Shown piece by piece: positions 9,915-18,498 of a DNA stretch of 64,000 nt (positions are counted from its first letter, which is position 1; every line of letters starts with the position of its first letter). The DNA comes from Bacteroidota bacterium. Lineage in GTDB: Bacteria; Bacteroidota; Bacteroidia; B-17B0; Aurantibacillaceae. Both the position numbers and the translations under genes were made by a program. A model generated the notes under the pieces. It saw nothing but the letters and a program-made list of their open reading frames with translations, ran no database searches and was not told the origin of the DNA. The stretch spans positions 124,001 to 188,000 of the forward strand of contig JACPOC010000021.1 in NCBI GenBank assembly GCA_016185125.1. Reading direction: 5' to 3'.

Positions 9915-10018
9915 TAAAAAGTTTACAGATTTTTAGTTTCGTGTCATTTTTTTGCGTTTTTCATAAAACAAATTTATTCACTTTCAAATATTGCCATAGA
10001 TTATCCTATCTTGCATCG

Positions 10019-10026
10019 TATTTTTG
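10019..10026 (+). promoter_or_regulatory. Putative -7 box of the TonB-dependent receptor gene
   Basis: TATTTTTG matches TAnnTTTG exactly and ends 14 nt before the ATG at 10041. A TTG at 9991-9993 is the only -33 candidate; its 25-nt spacing is slightly long. Confidence 0.45.
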
Positions 10027-10040
10027 ACGCAAATTAATTT

Positions 10041-12485
10041 ATGAAGTTTATAACAATTTTATTGCTTACCATTGCTTGCGGTTTACAAGCACAAATTACT
10101 CAAACCGTTAAGGGAAAAATTGTCGACAAAGAAATTGGCATTGGTTTACCCGGAGCAATTGTTCAATTTAAAACATCTACTGAAAACATTGTAGCTACTG
10201 CTGATAATAACGGCAATTATAAACTTTTAAACGTGCCCGTGGGCCGCCACTCTCTTTTAATTACATACACCGGTTACAAGCCTGTACCTATCAGCGATAT
10301 TATTGTTACTTCCGGAAAAGAAATAATAGTAAACGTAGAGATGGAAGAAAGCACCATTGCCATGGCGGAAGTGGAAGTGAAAGCTTCCAATGATACCGAT
10401 GTAGTTACTACCATGCAATCTGTTAATATGAAAGCCTTCAGCATTGAAGAAACAGAACGTTACCCCGGCTCCAGAAATGATCCTGCGCGTATGGCACAGA
10501 ATTTTGCCGGTGTTCAAGGAACTAACGATTCGCGCAATGACATCGTTATTCGCGGAAATAGTCCGGCCGGATTATTGTGGCGCATGGAAGAAATTGATAT
10601 TCCTAATCCCAATCACTTTGCGGTGGCCGGTTCAGCGGGAGGACCTCAAAGCATTATTAATAATAAATATTTAGCCAACAGCGAATTTTATACGGGTGCT
10701 TTTCCGGCTAATTATGGTAACGCTTTAGGCGGGGTTTTTGATCTTAAACTTCGCAATGGAAATAACGAAAAACATGAACGCACCTTTCAGTTTGGATTTT
10801 TAGGCACCGAGCTAGCTTTAGAAGGACCGCTTAGTAAAAAAACAGGCGCAAGTTATTTAATCACGTATCGTTATTCCACATTAAAATTATTTAGCGCTGC
10901 AAACTTTAACATTGGCACCAGCGCGGTGCCGGGTTATCAAGATATTGGCTTGCGTTTAAATTTTCCTACCAAAAAAGCAGGCGTATTCAGCTTTAGCAGT
11001 ATTGGCGGTTTAAGCGACATAAAAATTATATTAAGTAAAACCAAAGAGCGTCCAAAAGAATTATACGGCGATCTTAATCGCGATCAATATTTTGCATCCA
11101 ATATGGGTGTAGGAATTTTAACACACGTGTATGCACTCAATAGCCGAACCGTTATGAAAACAAGTTTGGCTTATGGCGTTCAAACGCTTAATGTTGATCA
11201 CTTTCTTGTAATGAGAAATAAAAATTTTGTCCCGAAAGATACTTTGCCACAAATAATAGATTATACTTTTTATGAAGGTAAAAGCACACTGGCATGGTAT
11301 GTTAAAAGTAAAATCAATTCTAAAAACAGCGTTAAGGCAGGTTTTTTTGCAAATAGAATTGACGTTGATTTTTACGACCGGGTGAAGATCAATTCATTGT
11401 TTGATACAGTAGCAGCTGCGATTGAAAACAAACCGTTTAAAACAAGAATAAATTCCAAAGAAAGTTTTTATTTGCTGCAGCCTTATGTTAATTATGTGCA
11501 TAAATTTAATGAGCAGCTAACTTTTAATGGAGGGATTTTCAGTCAGTACTTAACCTTAAATAATAAAGCGGTGGTGGAACCAAGGGCAAGTTTACGTTAT
11601 CAACTAAACAACAAACACGCTATTAGTATTTCGTATGGCTTACACAGTCAAATGCAGCCCACATACATTTACTTTGCCATACCGGATAGCCTAGTTAATA
11701 ACGGCGTGCTAATTCCTAACACCGAAAGAAAAACCGCTAATAAAAATCTGGATTTCAGTAGAAGTCAGCATGCAGTTTTAGCTTATGATTTTTTCGCGGC
11801 TAAATATTTACGTTTTAAAACCGAATTGTATTATCAGTATTTGTGGAATGTTCCTGTTTATCAGGTTCCTTCAAGTGTATCACTTTTAAACAGGGGCGCT
11901 ACTTTTAACCGCTTTTTCCCTGTTTACTCTATGCAAAACACAGGCGTGGGCGAAAATTACGGTATAGAATTTACAGTAGAAAAACTGTATCACCAACATT
12001 ATTTTTTAATGTATAGTGCCAGCTTGTTTAACAGCACCTACAGCGGAAGTAACGGCAAAACCAATAATACAGATTTTAACGGAAATTACATGATGAATGT
12101 ATTAAGCGGACTTGAATTTAATGTAGGAAAAAATAACAAAAATATTTTAAGCTTCGGCACAAAAATAACTTACGGAGGCGGCAAACGTTATTCACCAATT
12201 AACATCGCGGCGAGCAACGCAGTAATGGACGTAGTGGCCAAAGATGATTCAGTAAACACAAAACAATTTTCACCTTATAACAGATTAGACTTTAGAATTG
12301 CTTACAAAATAAATTATAAAAAAACCGGAGTTGAAATTGCCCTTGATCTTATAAACTTATTAAGTACCAAAAACGTTCTTGCTTTAAGCTATGCGCCCGA
12401 TCCCGCTAACCTAAATGCCAATCCATTAATAAAAAATTACCAGCTCGGTTTTTTACCCCTGTTTTATATAAAGGTTGATTTTTAA
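10041..12485 (+). CDS. TonB-dependent receptor with carboxypeptidase-regulatory-like domain
   Basis: This is an outer-membrane beta-barrel receptor that imports an unidentified ligand using TonB energy. A signal peptide (residues 1-17, cleaved after LQAQ) leads into a carboxypeptidase D regulatory-like domain (about 22-110, GKIVDKEIGIGLPGAIVQ). The plug follows (about 130-235, with NDIVIRGNSPAGLLWRMEEI and YTGAFPANYGNALGGVFDL), and the barrel runs to the C-terminal aromatic FYIKVDF. No SusD partner is adjacent, so a SusC-type glycan pair is unlikely. At 814 residues it is of ordinary length. The ligand cannot be inferred; the next gene starts 26 nt downstream. Confidence 0.93.
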   Translation: MKFITILLLTIACGLQAQITQTVKGKIVDKEIGIGLPGAIVQFKTSTENIVATADNNGNYKLLNVPVGRHSLLITYTGYKPVPISDIIVTSGKEIIVNVEMEESTIAMAEVEVKASNDTDVVTTMQSVNMKAFSIEETERYPGSRNDPARMAQNFAGVQGTNDSRNDIVIRGNSPAGLLWRMEEIDIPNPNHFAVAGSAGGPQSIINNKYLANSEFYTGAFPANYGNALGGVFDLKLRNGNNEKHERTFQFGFLGTELALEGPLSKKTGASYLITYRYSTLKLFSAANFNIGTSAVPGYQDIGLRLNFPTKKAGVFSFSSIGGLSDIKIILSKTKERPKELYGDLNRDQYFASNMGVGILTHVYALNSRTVMKTSLAYGVQTLNVDHFLVMRNKNFVPKDTLPQIIDYTFYEGKSTLAWYVKSKINSKNSVKAGFFANRIDVDFYDRVKINSLFDTVAAAIENKPFKTRINSKESFYLLQPYVNYVHKFNEQLTFNGGIFSQYLTLNNKAVVEPRASLRYQLNNKHAISISYGLHSQMQPTYIYFAIPDSLVNNGVLIPNTERKTANKNLDFSRSQHAVLAYDFFAAKYLRFKTELYYQYLWNVPVYQVPSSVSLLNRGATFNRFFPVYSMQNTGVGENYGIEFTVEKLYHQHYFLMYSASLFNSTYSGSNGKTNNTDFNGNYMMNVLSGLEFNVGKNNKNILSFGTKITYGGGKRYSPINIAASNAVMDVVAKDDSVNTKQFSPYNRLDFRIAYKINYKKTGVEIALDLINLLSTKNVLALSYAPDPANLNANPLIKNYQLGFLPLFYIKVDF

Positions 12486-12511
12486 TTTGGTAATTAACCT
12501 TACTTTTACAC

Positions 12512-13846
12512 ATGAAAAAGATTTTGGTTATTGGCGCGGGTCGCTCTGCTACTTCATTGATAGATTATCTTTTAAAAAATTCGTCCGCTTATTTGTGGCA
12601 GATTACTGTGGCGGATGTAGACAAAGCACTCGCTGAGCAAAAGATAAATGGCCATGCCAATGGAACAGCCATCAGCATTAACATTAAAGAAGATGAAACC
12701 AGGCGCGCGGTAATTCAGTTACATGATTTTGTTATTTCCATGCTGCCCGCTTTTATGCATGGTGATATTGCAAGAGATTGCGTGGAGTTTGGCAAGCACA
12801 TGGCTACTGCAAGCTATGTAAGCGCCGAAATGAAAGCGCTGAACATTGAAGCCAAACAAAAAAAATTATTATTACTGAATGAATGCGGATTAGATCCGGG
12901 AATAGACCACGCGAGTGCCATGAAAGTTATTGATGAGATAAAACATCAGGGCGGCGAGGTAACTTCTTTTAAATCTTTTTGCGGAGGTTTGGTAGCGCCT
13001 GAGAGCAATGATAATCCGTGGGGCTATAAGTTCAGTTGGGCTCCCAGAAATGTAATTCTTGCGGGCCAAGGCACTGCGCAATATTTACAGGACGGTATCA
13101 TGAAATTTATACCTTACAACCGTTTATTTACTCAAACGGATGTTATAGAAATTGTGCCTTACGGAAAATTTGACGCCTATGCGAACAGAGACAGCATTAG
13201 TTACATTGATGCCTACGGCTTGTATTCGATAAGCACAATGCTTCGCGGCACTCTAAGACAACAAAATTACTGCAAGGCATGGAATGTTTTTATTAAACTT
13301 GGCTTAACCGACGACAGCAGCAAAATAACTCATGCCGGAGAACTTACTTATACTTCTTTAATAGATGCCTTTCTTCCTAACACAAAAAAAACAGTTAAGG
13401 AAAAATTGAAACATTTAATGAAAGATGAGTGGGACAAAGACATTGAAAAAATGTTAGATTCATTGGAATTGTTTGATGATAAAAAAATAACAATACAAGA
13501 AGGTTCTCCGGCAATTTTATTGCAACATTTATTGGAAGAGAAATGGAAATTGAAAGAGAACGACAAGGACATGATTGTGATGCAACATCAATTTGAATAT
13601 AGATTACCTTCAGGCCCCGACATTCAAAAACTAAATTCATCGTTAGGTGTGGTAGGTCGCGATCAGCATCACACCGCAATGGCCCTTACGGTTGGGCTAC
13701 CTCTTGCAATTACCGTAAAAAACTTCCTTAATGGAGAGTTTGAATTATATGGCGTTCAAATTCCAACAAAAAAAGAAATTTACGAACCGCTTTTAAAAGA
13801 ATTGGAAGAACACAACATTCGTTTTCATGAAGAACACGTTCAATAA
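12512..13846 (+). CDS. Saccharopine dehydrogenase-like NAD(P)-binding protein
   Basis: This is a 444-residue cytoplasmic oxidoreductase of the saccharopine dehydrogenase/reductase group, which interconverts alpha-aminoadipate semialdehyde, glutamate and saccharopine in lysine metabolism. The Rossmann motif ILVIGAGRSATSLIDYLL opens the protein, and MLPAFMHGDIARDC plus NECGLDPGIDHASA are typical of the LYS9-like enzymes. The C-terminal part (VVGRDQHHTAMALTVGLPLAI) matches the dimer domain of that family. A -7-like box TACTTTTA (12501-12508) lies only 3 nt before the ATG, suggesting its own leaderless transcript. The exact substrate is an inference. Confidence 0.88.
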   Translation: MKKILVIGAGRSATSLIDYLLKNSSAYLWQITVADVDKALAEQKINGHANGTAISINIKEDETRRAVIQLHDFVISMLPAFMHGDIARDCVEFGKHMATASYVSAEMKALNIEAKQKKLLLLNECGLDPGIDHASAMKVIDEIKHQGGEVTSFKSFCGGLVAPESNDNPWGYKFSWAPRNVILAGQGTAQYLQDGIMKFIPYNRLFTQTDVIEIVPYGKFDAYANRDSISYIDAYGLYSISTMLRGTLRQQNYCKAWNVFIKLGLTDDSSKITHAGELTYTSLIDAFLPNTKKTVKEKLKHLMKDEWDKDIEKMLDSLELFDDKKITIQEGSPAILLQHLLEEKWKLKENDKDMIVMQHQFEYRLPSGPDIQKLNSSLGVVGRDQHHTAMALTVGLPLAITVKNFLNGEFELYGVQIPTKKEIYEPLLKELEEHNIRFHEEHVQ

Positions 13847-13847
13847 A

Positions 13848-13885
13848 AAAAGCGAACCCTTTCCGATTCGCTTTTAATTTTTTTT
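13848..13885 (+). terminator. Rho-independent terminator, probably bidirectional
   Basis: A perfect 9-bp stem AAAAGCGAA / TTCGCTTTT (13848-13856 with 13867-13875) with a 10-nt loop begins just after the stop codon at 13846 and is followed by a T-rich run. It lies between convergent genes, and the A-run on its left side would serve the minus strand. Confidence 0.85.
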
Positions 13886-13898
13886 TTAGAAACTATTT

Positions 13899-14609
13899 TT
13901 ATTTTCCGCCTTTTCCCTCAGATTCCATTTTTTTCATTTCCGCTTTTTGCTCCGCATACGTTTTCATTTTGTAGCCATCAGTGCTTACCGTAAAAACAGA
14001 ATCATCAATATTGGCCGTGCTTACCTCGCTTGTTGAAACCAGCACTTTCATATCCATACCCTGCTGATTCATAGCCATTTCCATTTCCAAAGGATATCCT
14101 TTTAAGTCGCCAAGTTCCATCATTCCGCCACGTCCGCCTTTTGCTTTTTCAGGAGTTTTAATTTTGTCGGTAACCCATGCTATGGTTTTACTTTCTTTTT
14201 TGTCTTTACCAATTGAAGTAATAATGGCTTTTGTACACTCATATCCTGCAATTGTTTTTTTCTCAGAAGTGTATTCTATTTTTGGTTTTGTTTTATCCTT
14301 GTCTTTATCTTTGTCGGCTTCAATTTCTTCTTTAGTAGCGGTATAACCTGATTTATTACCCATTTGCTCGTTAAGAGAAATCAATTTTTTACCATCATAA
14401 ACTGTAATGTTAGAGCCCATCATGCTCGACATTTCCGACTTGCTTTTTTCGCCTTTTAAATAAGTTACTATTTCCTGCTCGCCAAAACCGGCATATTCAG
14501 GAGGAAGGCCTTCTACTTTTACGTTCATTTTAACTGTGATGTTATCCTGCGCGTGAGAGTAAACACAAGCCATTAGGCAAAGTGCGATACATGCAATACT
14601 TTTTTTCAT
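13899..14609 (-). CDS. Secreted DUF4412-type protein
   Basis: This is an exported protein of about 236 residues with a signal peptide MKKSIACIALCLMACVYSHA, which makes the ATG at 14609 the better start than the upstream codon at 14657. The body carries the pattern of DUF4412 proteins: repeated K and E rich strands (YLKGEKSKSEMSSMMG, KKTIAGYECTKAII, KTIAWVTDKIKTPEKA) in which IAGYxCxKA is the recognisable core. The function of the family is unknown. A highly charged stretch with alternating Asp-Lys lies near residue 105. It sits beside a second protein sharing the IAGHxCFK core (14707-15390), suggesting a small paralogous pair. Confidence 0.8.
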   Translation of the reverse strand: MKKSIACIALCLMACVYSHAQDNITVKMNVKVEGLPPEYAGFGEQEIVTYLKGEKSKSEMSSMMGSNITVYDGKKLISLNEQMGNKSGYTATKEEIEADKDKDKDKTKPKIEYTSEKKTIAGYECTKAIITSIGKDKKESKTIAWVTDKIKTPEKAKGGRGGMMELGDLKGYPLEMEMAMNQQGMDMKVLVSTSEVSTANIDDSVFTVSTDGYKMKTYAEQKAEMKKMESEGKGGK

Positions 14610-14706
14610 TCGGTTAATTTTATATATTTTACTTATAGAGTTCAAATATAATGCCATTTATAGATTTTAATCTGTTAAAATAAATAAAATGGATGAGCGG
14701 TAATAT

Positions 14707-15390
14707 TTATTGAAGATTGTCGAAAAACTTCTTCATTTCTTCTTTAGAAACAATTTTTAAGGAAGCCGGGATTTCAAAAGTACTTTCCGGAACCTCAATA
14801 TGCTTCACCGATTTGGCCAAAAAATGCATTTCCATGCCCATTTTTTTTGCTCTGTAATCCATTAACACACCTTTAACTTTAAAATAGGGATTAAGCGCGT
14901 TACTGTTTTCTAATCCCAATTCTTTAGTGTACCAGGCATCAAAAGTAACAGCAGGATTAGCAACCATAGATACTTTTACTTTGAAGCATTTATGTCCCGC
15001 AATTTTTTTGGTTTCTTTGGTTTCTTCAATTTTTAATTCGTACTCCTTGTTTTCCAGCTCTACATCCTTCTCATTTTCTACACAGGCCTGCTTAATATCC
15101 ATAAATTTTACAGTATGGGCCACCGTTTTTGTTTTAAGATTGCCTATAATTGTGGTATTAAACATGCCCATGGTGCTCATTTCCATAATAAAATTATCGC
15201 CATTATATTTGAGTGTGGCCGAACTTGGAGCCAAACCCGCTAGAGGGTGTTTATCGTCAACTGCCTTAGTATCAAACTCAATAATACCTTCCTCTTTACC
15301 GCCCTCTTTATCAGGTGAGCCACAAAAAGTTAGTAATAACGCTAACTGAATTATTAATACTATACGTAATATAAGGGGGAGTTTAGCCAA
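14707..15390 (-). CDS. Putative lipoprotein related to the DUF4412 group
   Basis: This 227-residue envelope lipoprotein has a signal peptide ending in the lipobox LLTFC (Cys23). The body contains KKIAGHKCFKVKVSM and FDAWYTKELGLE, matching the core pattern of the neighbouring DUF4412-like protein (IAGYECTKAII, IAWVTDKIK). The start appears to be TTG at 15388-15390, since no ATG fits the signal peptide. A -7-like box TACTTTAG lies a little upstream. Function is unknown. Confidence 0.75.
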   Translation of the reverse strand: MAKLPLILRIVLIIQLALLLTFCGSPDKEGGKEEGIIEFDTKAVDDKHPLAGLAPSSATLKYNGDNFIMEMSTMGMFNTTIIGNLKTKTVAHTVKFMDIKQACVENEKDVELENKEYELKIEETKETKKIAGHKCFKVKVSMVANPAVTFDAWYTKELGLENSNALNPYFKVKGVLMDYRAKKMGMEMHFLAKSVKHIEVPESTFEIPASLKIVSKEEMKKFFDNLQ

Positions 15391-15475
15391 TTTATTTTTT
15401 AAGATGAGCTAAAGTAACTATTAAATTCAAATAAAAAAATTACAATAAATTTTGTAAAAGAATAAAATTAAAATT

Positions 15476-15844
15476 TTATTTAATAGTCACGGTTTTTTCG
15501 GAGGTTTTACCCTCTTCTAATTTAATGATGCCGGTGCCGGAAAGCGTTTTAGTTCCTACTATTTGTGTTGCTCTGATATCGTAAATGGCCGGTAATTTAA
15601 AGGTAAAGCGAACTTGTCCTTCAGTATCTGTGGTTCCGTCTGCTTTTACATCTGCCTGTACCGTTCCGCCGTTAGATGTTTTTACGGTTGCAAATAAAAG
15701 CACTCTTGCATTGCTAACAGCGTTGCTTGCCGAATCCACACATTTTACGGTAGCTTTACAATCAGTGTTTTTTTGGCAAGATGTTTCTGTAATTAAAAAA
15801 CAGGACAGAAAAAATCCGGCAATTATAATAACTAATGGTTTCAT
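15476..15844 (-). CDS. Small lipoprotein with an Ig/CNA-B-like fold
   Basis: This 122-residue protein has a signal peptide and lipobox TETSC (Cys23). The rest is a single beta-sandwich-like domain (CKATVKCVDSASNAVSNARV, TDTEGQVRFTFKLPAIYDIR) resembling carboxypeptidase-regulatory or CNA-B modules, ending in KTSEKTVTIK. It is probably a surface- or periplasm-tethered lipoprotein of unknown function. It is one of three consecutive leftward genes for small exported proteins. Confidence 0.72.
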   Translation of the reverse strand: MKPLVIIIAGFFLSCFLITETSCQKNTDCKATVKCVDSASNAVSNARVLLFATVKTSNGGTVQADVKADGTTDTEGQVRFTFKLPAIYDIRATQIVGTKTLSGTGIIKLEEGKTSEKTVTIK

Positions 15845-15931
15845 AGGTTGATATTTTTATGTTTTTTAATTGTGATACTGAAATATTACTTCACTATTTC
15901 ACATTCATTAAAATTAGCTTAACAAATATAG

Positions 15932-15939
15932 TAAATTTG
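15932..15939 (+). promoter_or_regulatory. -7 box 4 nt before the cyclophilin start
   Basis: TAAATTTG matches TAnnTTTG exactly and is separated from the ATG at 15944 by only four T residues. If it is the promoter, the transcript is leaderless or nearly so. Confidence 0.55.
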
Positions 15940-15943
15940 TTTT

Positions 15944-16771
15944 ATGAAAAAGTTAATCTGCTTAATATTTTGTTTAAATGGCCTGCTTTGCCACTTAAAA
16001 GCCCAAACTCTAAGCAAAGAAACTGTAATTATTGAAACAGTTTACGGCAAAATAAAGTTAAAATTGTATGAGGAAACGCCTATTCACAAGGCTAATTTTA
16101 TGAAGCTTGTAAAGCAGAGCCTTTTTGATTCTACTTTGTTTCACAGAGTTATTGCCAATTTTATGATTCAGGGCGGCGATACCCTGAGCAAACATGCCAA
16201 AGCGGGAGATTCACTGGGGCACGGAGATTTAGGTTATACCATTCCCGCGGAAATTAATACAAAACTTATTCATAAAAAAGGAGCCTTGGCCGCAGCCCGC
16301 GAAGGAGATGACATCAACCCTAAATTTGCATCCAGTGCCGCGCAATTTTATATTGTTATGGGCAAAAAAAGAACTTTAGAGGATCTTAAAAAATATGAAG
16401 ACAGGATAAACAATAACCATTACACAAATTGTGCGCGTAGTTTTATAAAAACAGAGGAAGGAAAAAACCTTAAACAATATTATAACCGACTAAAAACGGA
16501 AAATAAACCCGACAGCGCCGCTATAGTAAATAAACAAATTGAAGAACTGATTAACGCGCAACATCTAAAAACGCCTCTCTATAAATTTAACGAACATCAA
16601 ATTAAAACTTATACCACCATTGGAGGAACGCCCCATTTGGATGGAACTTATACCGTTTTTGGAGAAGTGATACATGGCTTAGAGCTTATTGATAAAATTG
16701 CGGCAGTTAAAACCGACAAACGCGACCGCCCTTTGGAGGACATCCGCATAAAAATAATACTTATAGAATAA
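15944..16771 (+). CDS. Secreted peptidyl-prolyl isomerase, cyclophilin type
   Basis: This is a 275-residue exported cyclophilin that catalyses cis-trans isomerisation of proline bonds in periplasmic proteins. The signal peptide (residues 1-20) ends at LKAQ. Motifs are LFDSTLFHRVIANFMIQGGD, SSAAQFYIVMGK and GGTPHLDGTYTVFGEV. Between the second and third motif sits an insertion of about 75 mostly helical, charged residues (starting RTLEDLKKYEDRI), which is common in Bacteroidota cyclophilins. Arg in FHRV and the QFYIV segment are expected active-site positions. Confidence 0.93.
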   Translation: MKKLICLIFCLNGLLCHLKAQTLSKETVIIETVYGKIKLKLYEETPIHKANFMKLVKQSLFDSTLFHRVIANFMIQGGDTLSKHAKAGDSLGHGDLGYTIPAEINTKLIHKKGALAAAREGDDINPKFASSAAQFYIVMGKKRTLEDLKKYEDRINNNHYTNCARSFIKTEEGKNLKQYYNRLKTENKPDSAAIVNKQIEELINAQHLKTPLYKFNEHQIKTYTTIGGTPHLDGTYTVFGEVIHGLELIDKIAAVKTDKRDRPLEDIRIKIILIE

Positions 16772-16778
16772 AAATATT

Positions 16779-16786
16779 TACTTTTG
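16779..16786 (+). promoter_or_regulatory. Putative -7 box of the phosphohexomutase gene
   Basis: TACTTTTG matches TAnnTTTG exactly and ends 17 nt before the ATG at 16804, inside the 32-nt gap after the cyclophilin gene. It would let the mutase be transcribed independently. Confidence 0.45.
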
Positions 16787-16803
16787 AAGACTTATTTAAA
16801 CTT

Positions 16804-18210
16804 ATGACAAAAATTAAATTTGGTACCGATGGATGGAGGGCTATTATTGCTCAAGATTTTACCGTAGATAACGTAGCAAGGGTAACAGAAGCAACAGCTA
16901 AATGGCTTTTAAAAAATAATAAAAAACCTAGTGTTGTAGTGGGGCATGATTGTCGTTTTGCCGGAGAATTATTCGCCGAAACAACGGCTAAAGTTTTTAT
17001 CGCACATGGCATTAAAGTATTTCTTGCAAAAGATTTTATTAGCACACCTATGATATCCTTAGGCGCCGTAAGATTAAAAACCAATTTGGGAATCATTATT
17101 ACCGCTTCGCACAATCCTCCCTCGTATAACGGATATAAAATTAAAGCGCATTACGGTGGTCCGCTTGGCCCGGAATTAGTTCAGGAAATTGAAGATATAA
17201 TTGCAGATAAATATACCACCGATTTTAATTCTGTAGATCTTAAAGATGCTCAGTCAAAAGGTTTACTTGAAATGATCGATCTCGAAGACATGTACATTAA
17301 ACATGTAGAAGCAAGTTTTGATTTAAACGCCATTCGTAACGCAAACATGAATTTAGCTTACGATAGCATGTACGGCGCCGGACAACGAGTGATGAAAAAA
17401 TTGTTTCCGGATATTCACCATTTACATTGCGATCATAATCCCGGCTTCCATGGCCAAGCGCCGGAACCCATTCATAAAAATTTAACCGAGTTCAGTAATT
17501 TTATAAAGGAGAAAAAAAATATTTCCTGCGGCTTAGTTACTGATGGAGATGCCGACCGTATTGGGCTTTATGATAACGAAGGTAATTTTGTAGATTCTCA
17601 CCATATTATTTTATTGCTCATTCATTACCTTGTAAAATATAAAAATCAAAAAGGTAAAGTTGCAACAGCCTTTAGCACCACGGTTAAAATTCATAACATG
17701 TGCAAGCACTACAATTTACCTTTAGATGTTGTAAAAATTGGCTTCAAATATATTTGCGGAATAATGGTAACGGAAGATGTTTTAGTTGGCGGCGAAGAAA
17801 GCGGAGGCATTGCTATTAAAGGTCATATTCCTGAACGCGACGGCATTTGGATGGGATTAACCATTTGGGAATTTATGGCCAAAACCCGAAAAAGCTTAAA
17901 GGAACTTATACAAGAAGTTTACGATATTACCGGAACGTTTTGGTTTGAACGCAACGACCTTAGAATTGACGAAGAAATAAAAAGCAAAGTGCTTGCCAAT
18001 TGCAAAGCCGGAGCCTATAAAGAATTTGGAAAATATAAAGTTCAGCGCGTGGATGACCTTGACGGCTGGAAATTCTTTTTTGACGATAACACTTGGCTTA
18101 TGATCCGCGCCAGCGGTACCGAACCTGTTTTACGCACCTACGCCGAAGGAGTCAATAAAAAAATTACAGATGATATTTTAGCTGATGCTAAGAAAGTGTT
18201 GTTGGGGTAG
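16804..18210 (+). CDS. Phosphoglucomutase/phosphomannomutase family protein
   Basis: This cytoplasmic alpha-D-phosphohexomutase interconverts hexose 1- and 6-phosphates. All four domain signatures are visible: the phosphoserine loop TASHNPPSYNGYKIK (catalytic Ser near residue 102), the metal loop TDGDADR near 248, the sugar-binding loop GGEESGG near 328 and the phosphate-binding loop RASGTEP near 435. Length, 468 residues, is typical. Substrate (glucose, mannose or glucosamine phosphate) cannot be settled from sequence. No sugar-nucleotide operon is adjacent. Confidence 0.94.
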   Translation: MTKIKFGTDGWRAIIAQDFTVDNVARVTEATAKWLLKNNKKPSVVVGHDCRFAGELFAETTAKVFIAHGIKVFLAKDFISTPMISLGAVRLKTNLGIIITASHNPPSYNGYKIKAHYGGPLGPELVQEIEDIIADKYTTDFNSVDLKDAQSKGLLEMIDLEDMYIKHVEASFDLNAIRNANMNLAYDSMYGAGQRVMKKLFPDIHHLHCDHNPGFHGQAPEPIHKNLTEFSNFIKEKKNISCGLVTDGDADRIGLYDNEGNFVDSHHIILLLIHYLVKYKNQKGKVATAFSTTVKIHNMCKHYNLPLDVVKIGFKYICGIMVTEDVLVGGEESGGIAIKGHIPERDGIWMGLTIWEFMAKTRKSLKELIQEVYDITGTFWFERNDLRIDEEIKSKVLANCKAGAYKEFGKYKVQRVDDLDGWKFFFDDNTWLMIRASGTEPVLRTYAEGVNKKITDDILADAKKVLLG

Positions 18211-18323
18211 CGTTAAAATTTTTGCGCCTTGATTGGTAGGAGCCCCCTGTCATTTGCATACAGTTTGCAAGCCAAAAGGCTAAATAGGCCCTAGAAAGAA
18301 CCCCTGACCTACTGCCAAAAAGA

Positions 18324-18375
18324 AAGGGTTTTATCTGATTGTCAGTTACTTACTAACTAACCAGAAAAAACCCTT
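18324..18375. repeat. Interrupted inverted repeat next to tRNA-Ser
   Basis: AAGGGTTTT (18324-18332) pairs with AAAACCCTT (18367-18375), and after one mismatch TCTG (18334-18337) pairs with CAGA (18362-18365). The 24-nt loop is AT-rich. It lies just beyond the 3' end of tRNA-Ser, so it may be a terminator-like structure or an old integration remnant. Confidence 0.5.
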
Positions 18376-18386
18376 AAAGCATGCGG

Positions 18387-18471
18387 CGGAGAAATAGGGA
18401 TTCGAACCCCAGGAACCTCACGGTTCAACAGTTTTCAAGACTGCCGCAATCGACCACTCTGCCATTTCTCC
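18387..18471 (-). tRNA. tRNA-Ser (anticodon UGA)
   Basis: The minus strand folds as a class II tRNA of 85 nt. The acceptor stem is GGAGAAA / UUUCUCC with discriminator G. The D arm is GCAGAGUGGUCGAUUGC, the anticodon stem-loop is GCAGU-CUUGAAA-ACUGU with anticodon UGA, the long variable arm is GAACC-GUGA-GGUUC, and the T arm contains GGUUCGAAUCC. CCA is not encoded. The long variable arm and anticodon both say serine. Confidence 0.97.
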
Positions 18472-18498
18472 GAGGGCACAAAATTACTATTTTTTTTT

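Noticed and set aside
18211-18386. Insertion sequence remnant beside the tRNA
   Set aside because: No transposase coding remnant or matching terminal repeats with target duplication can be seen; only a stem-loop is supported.
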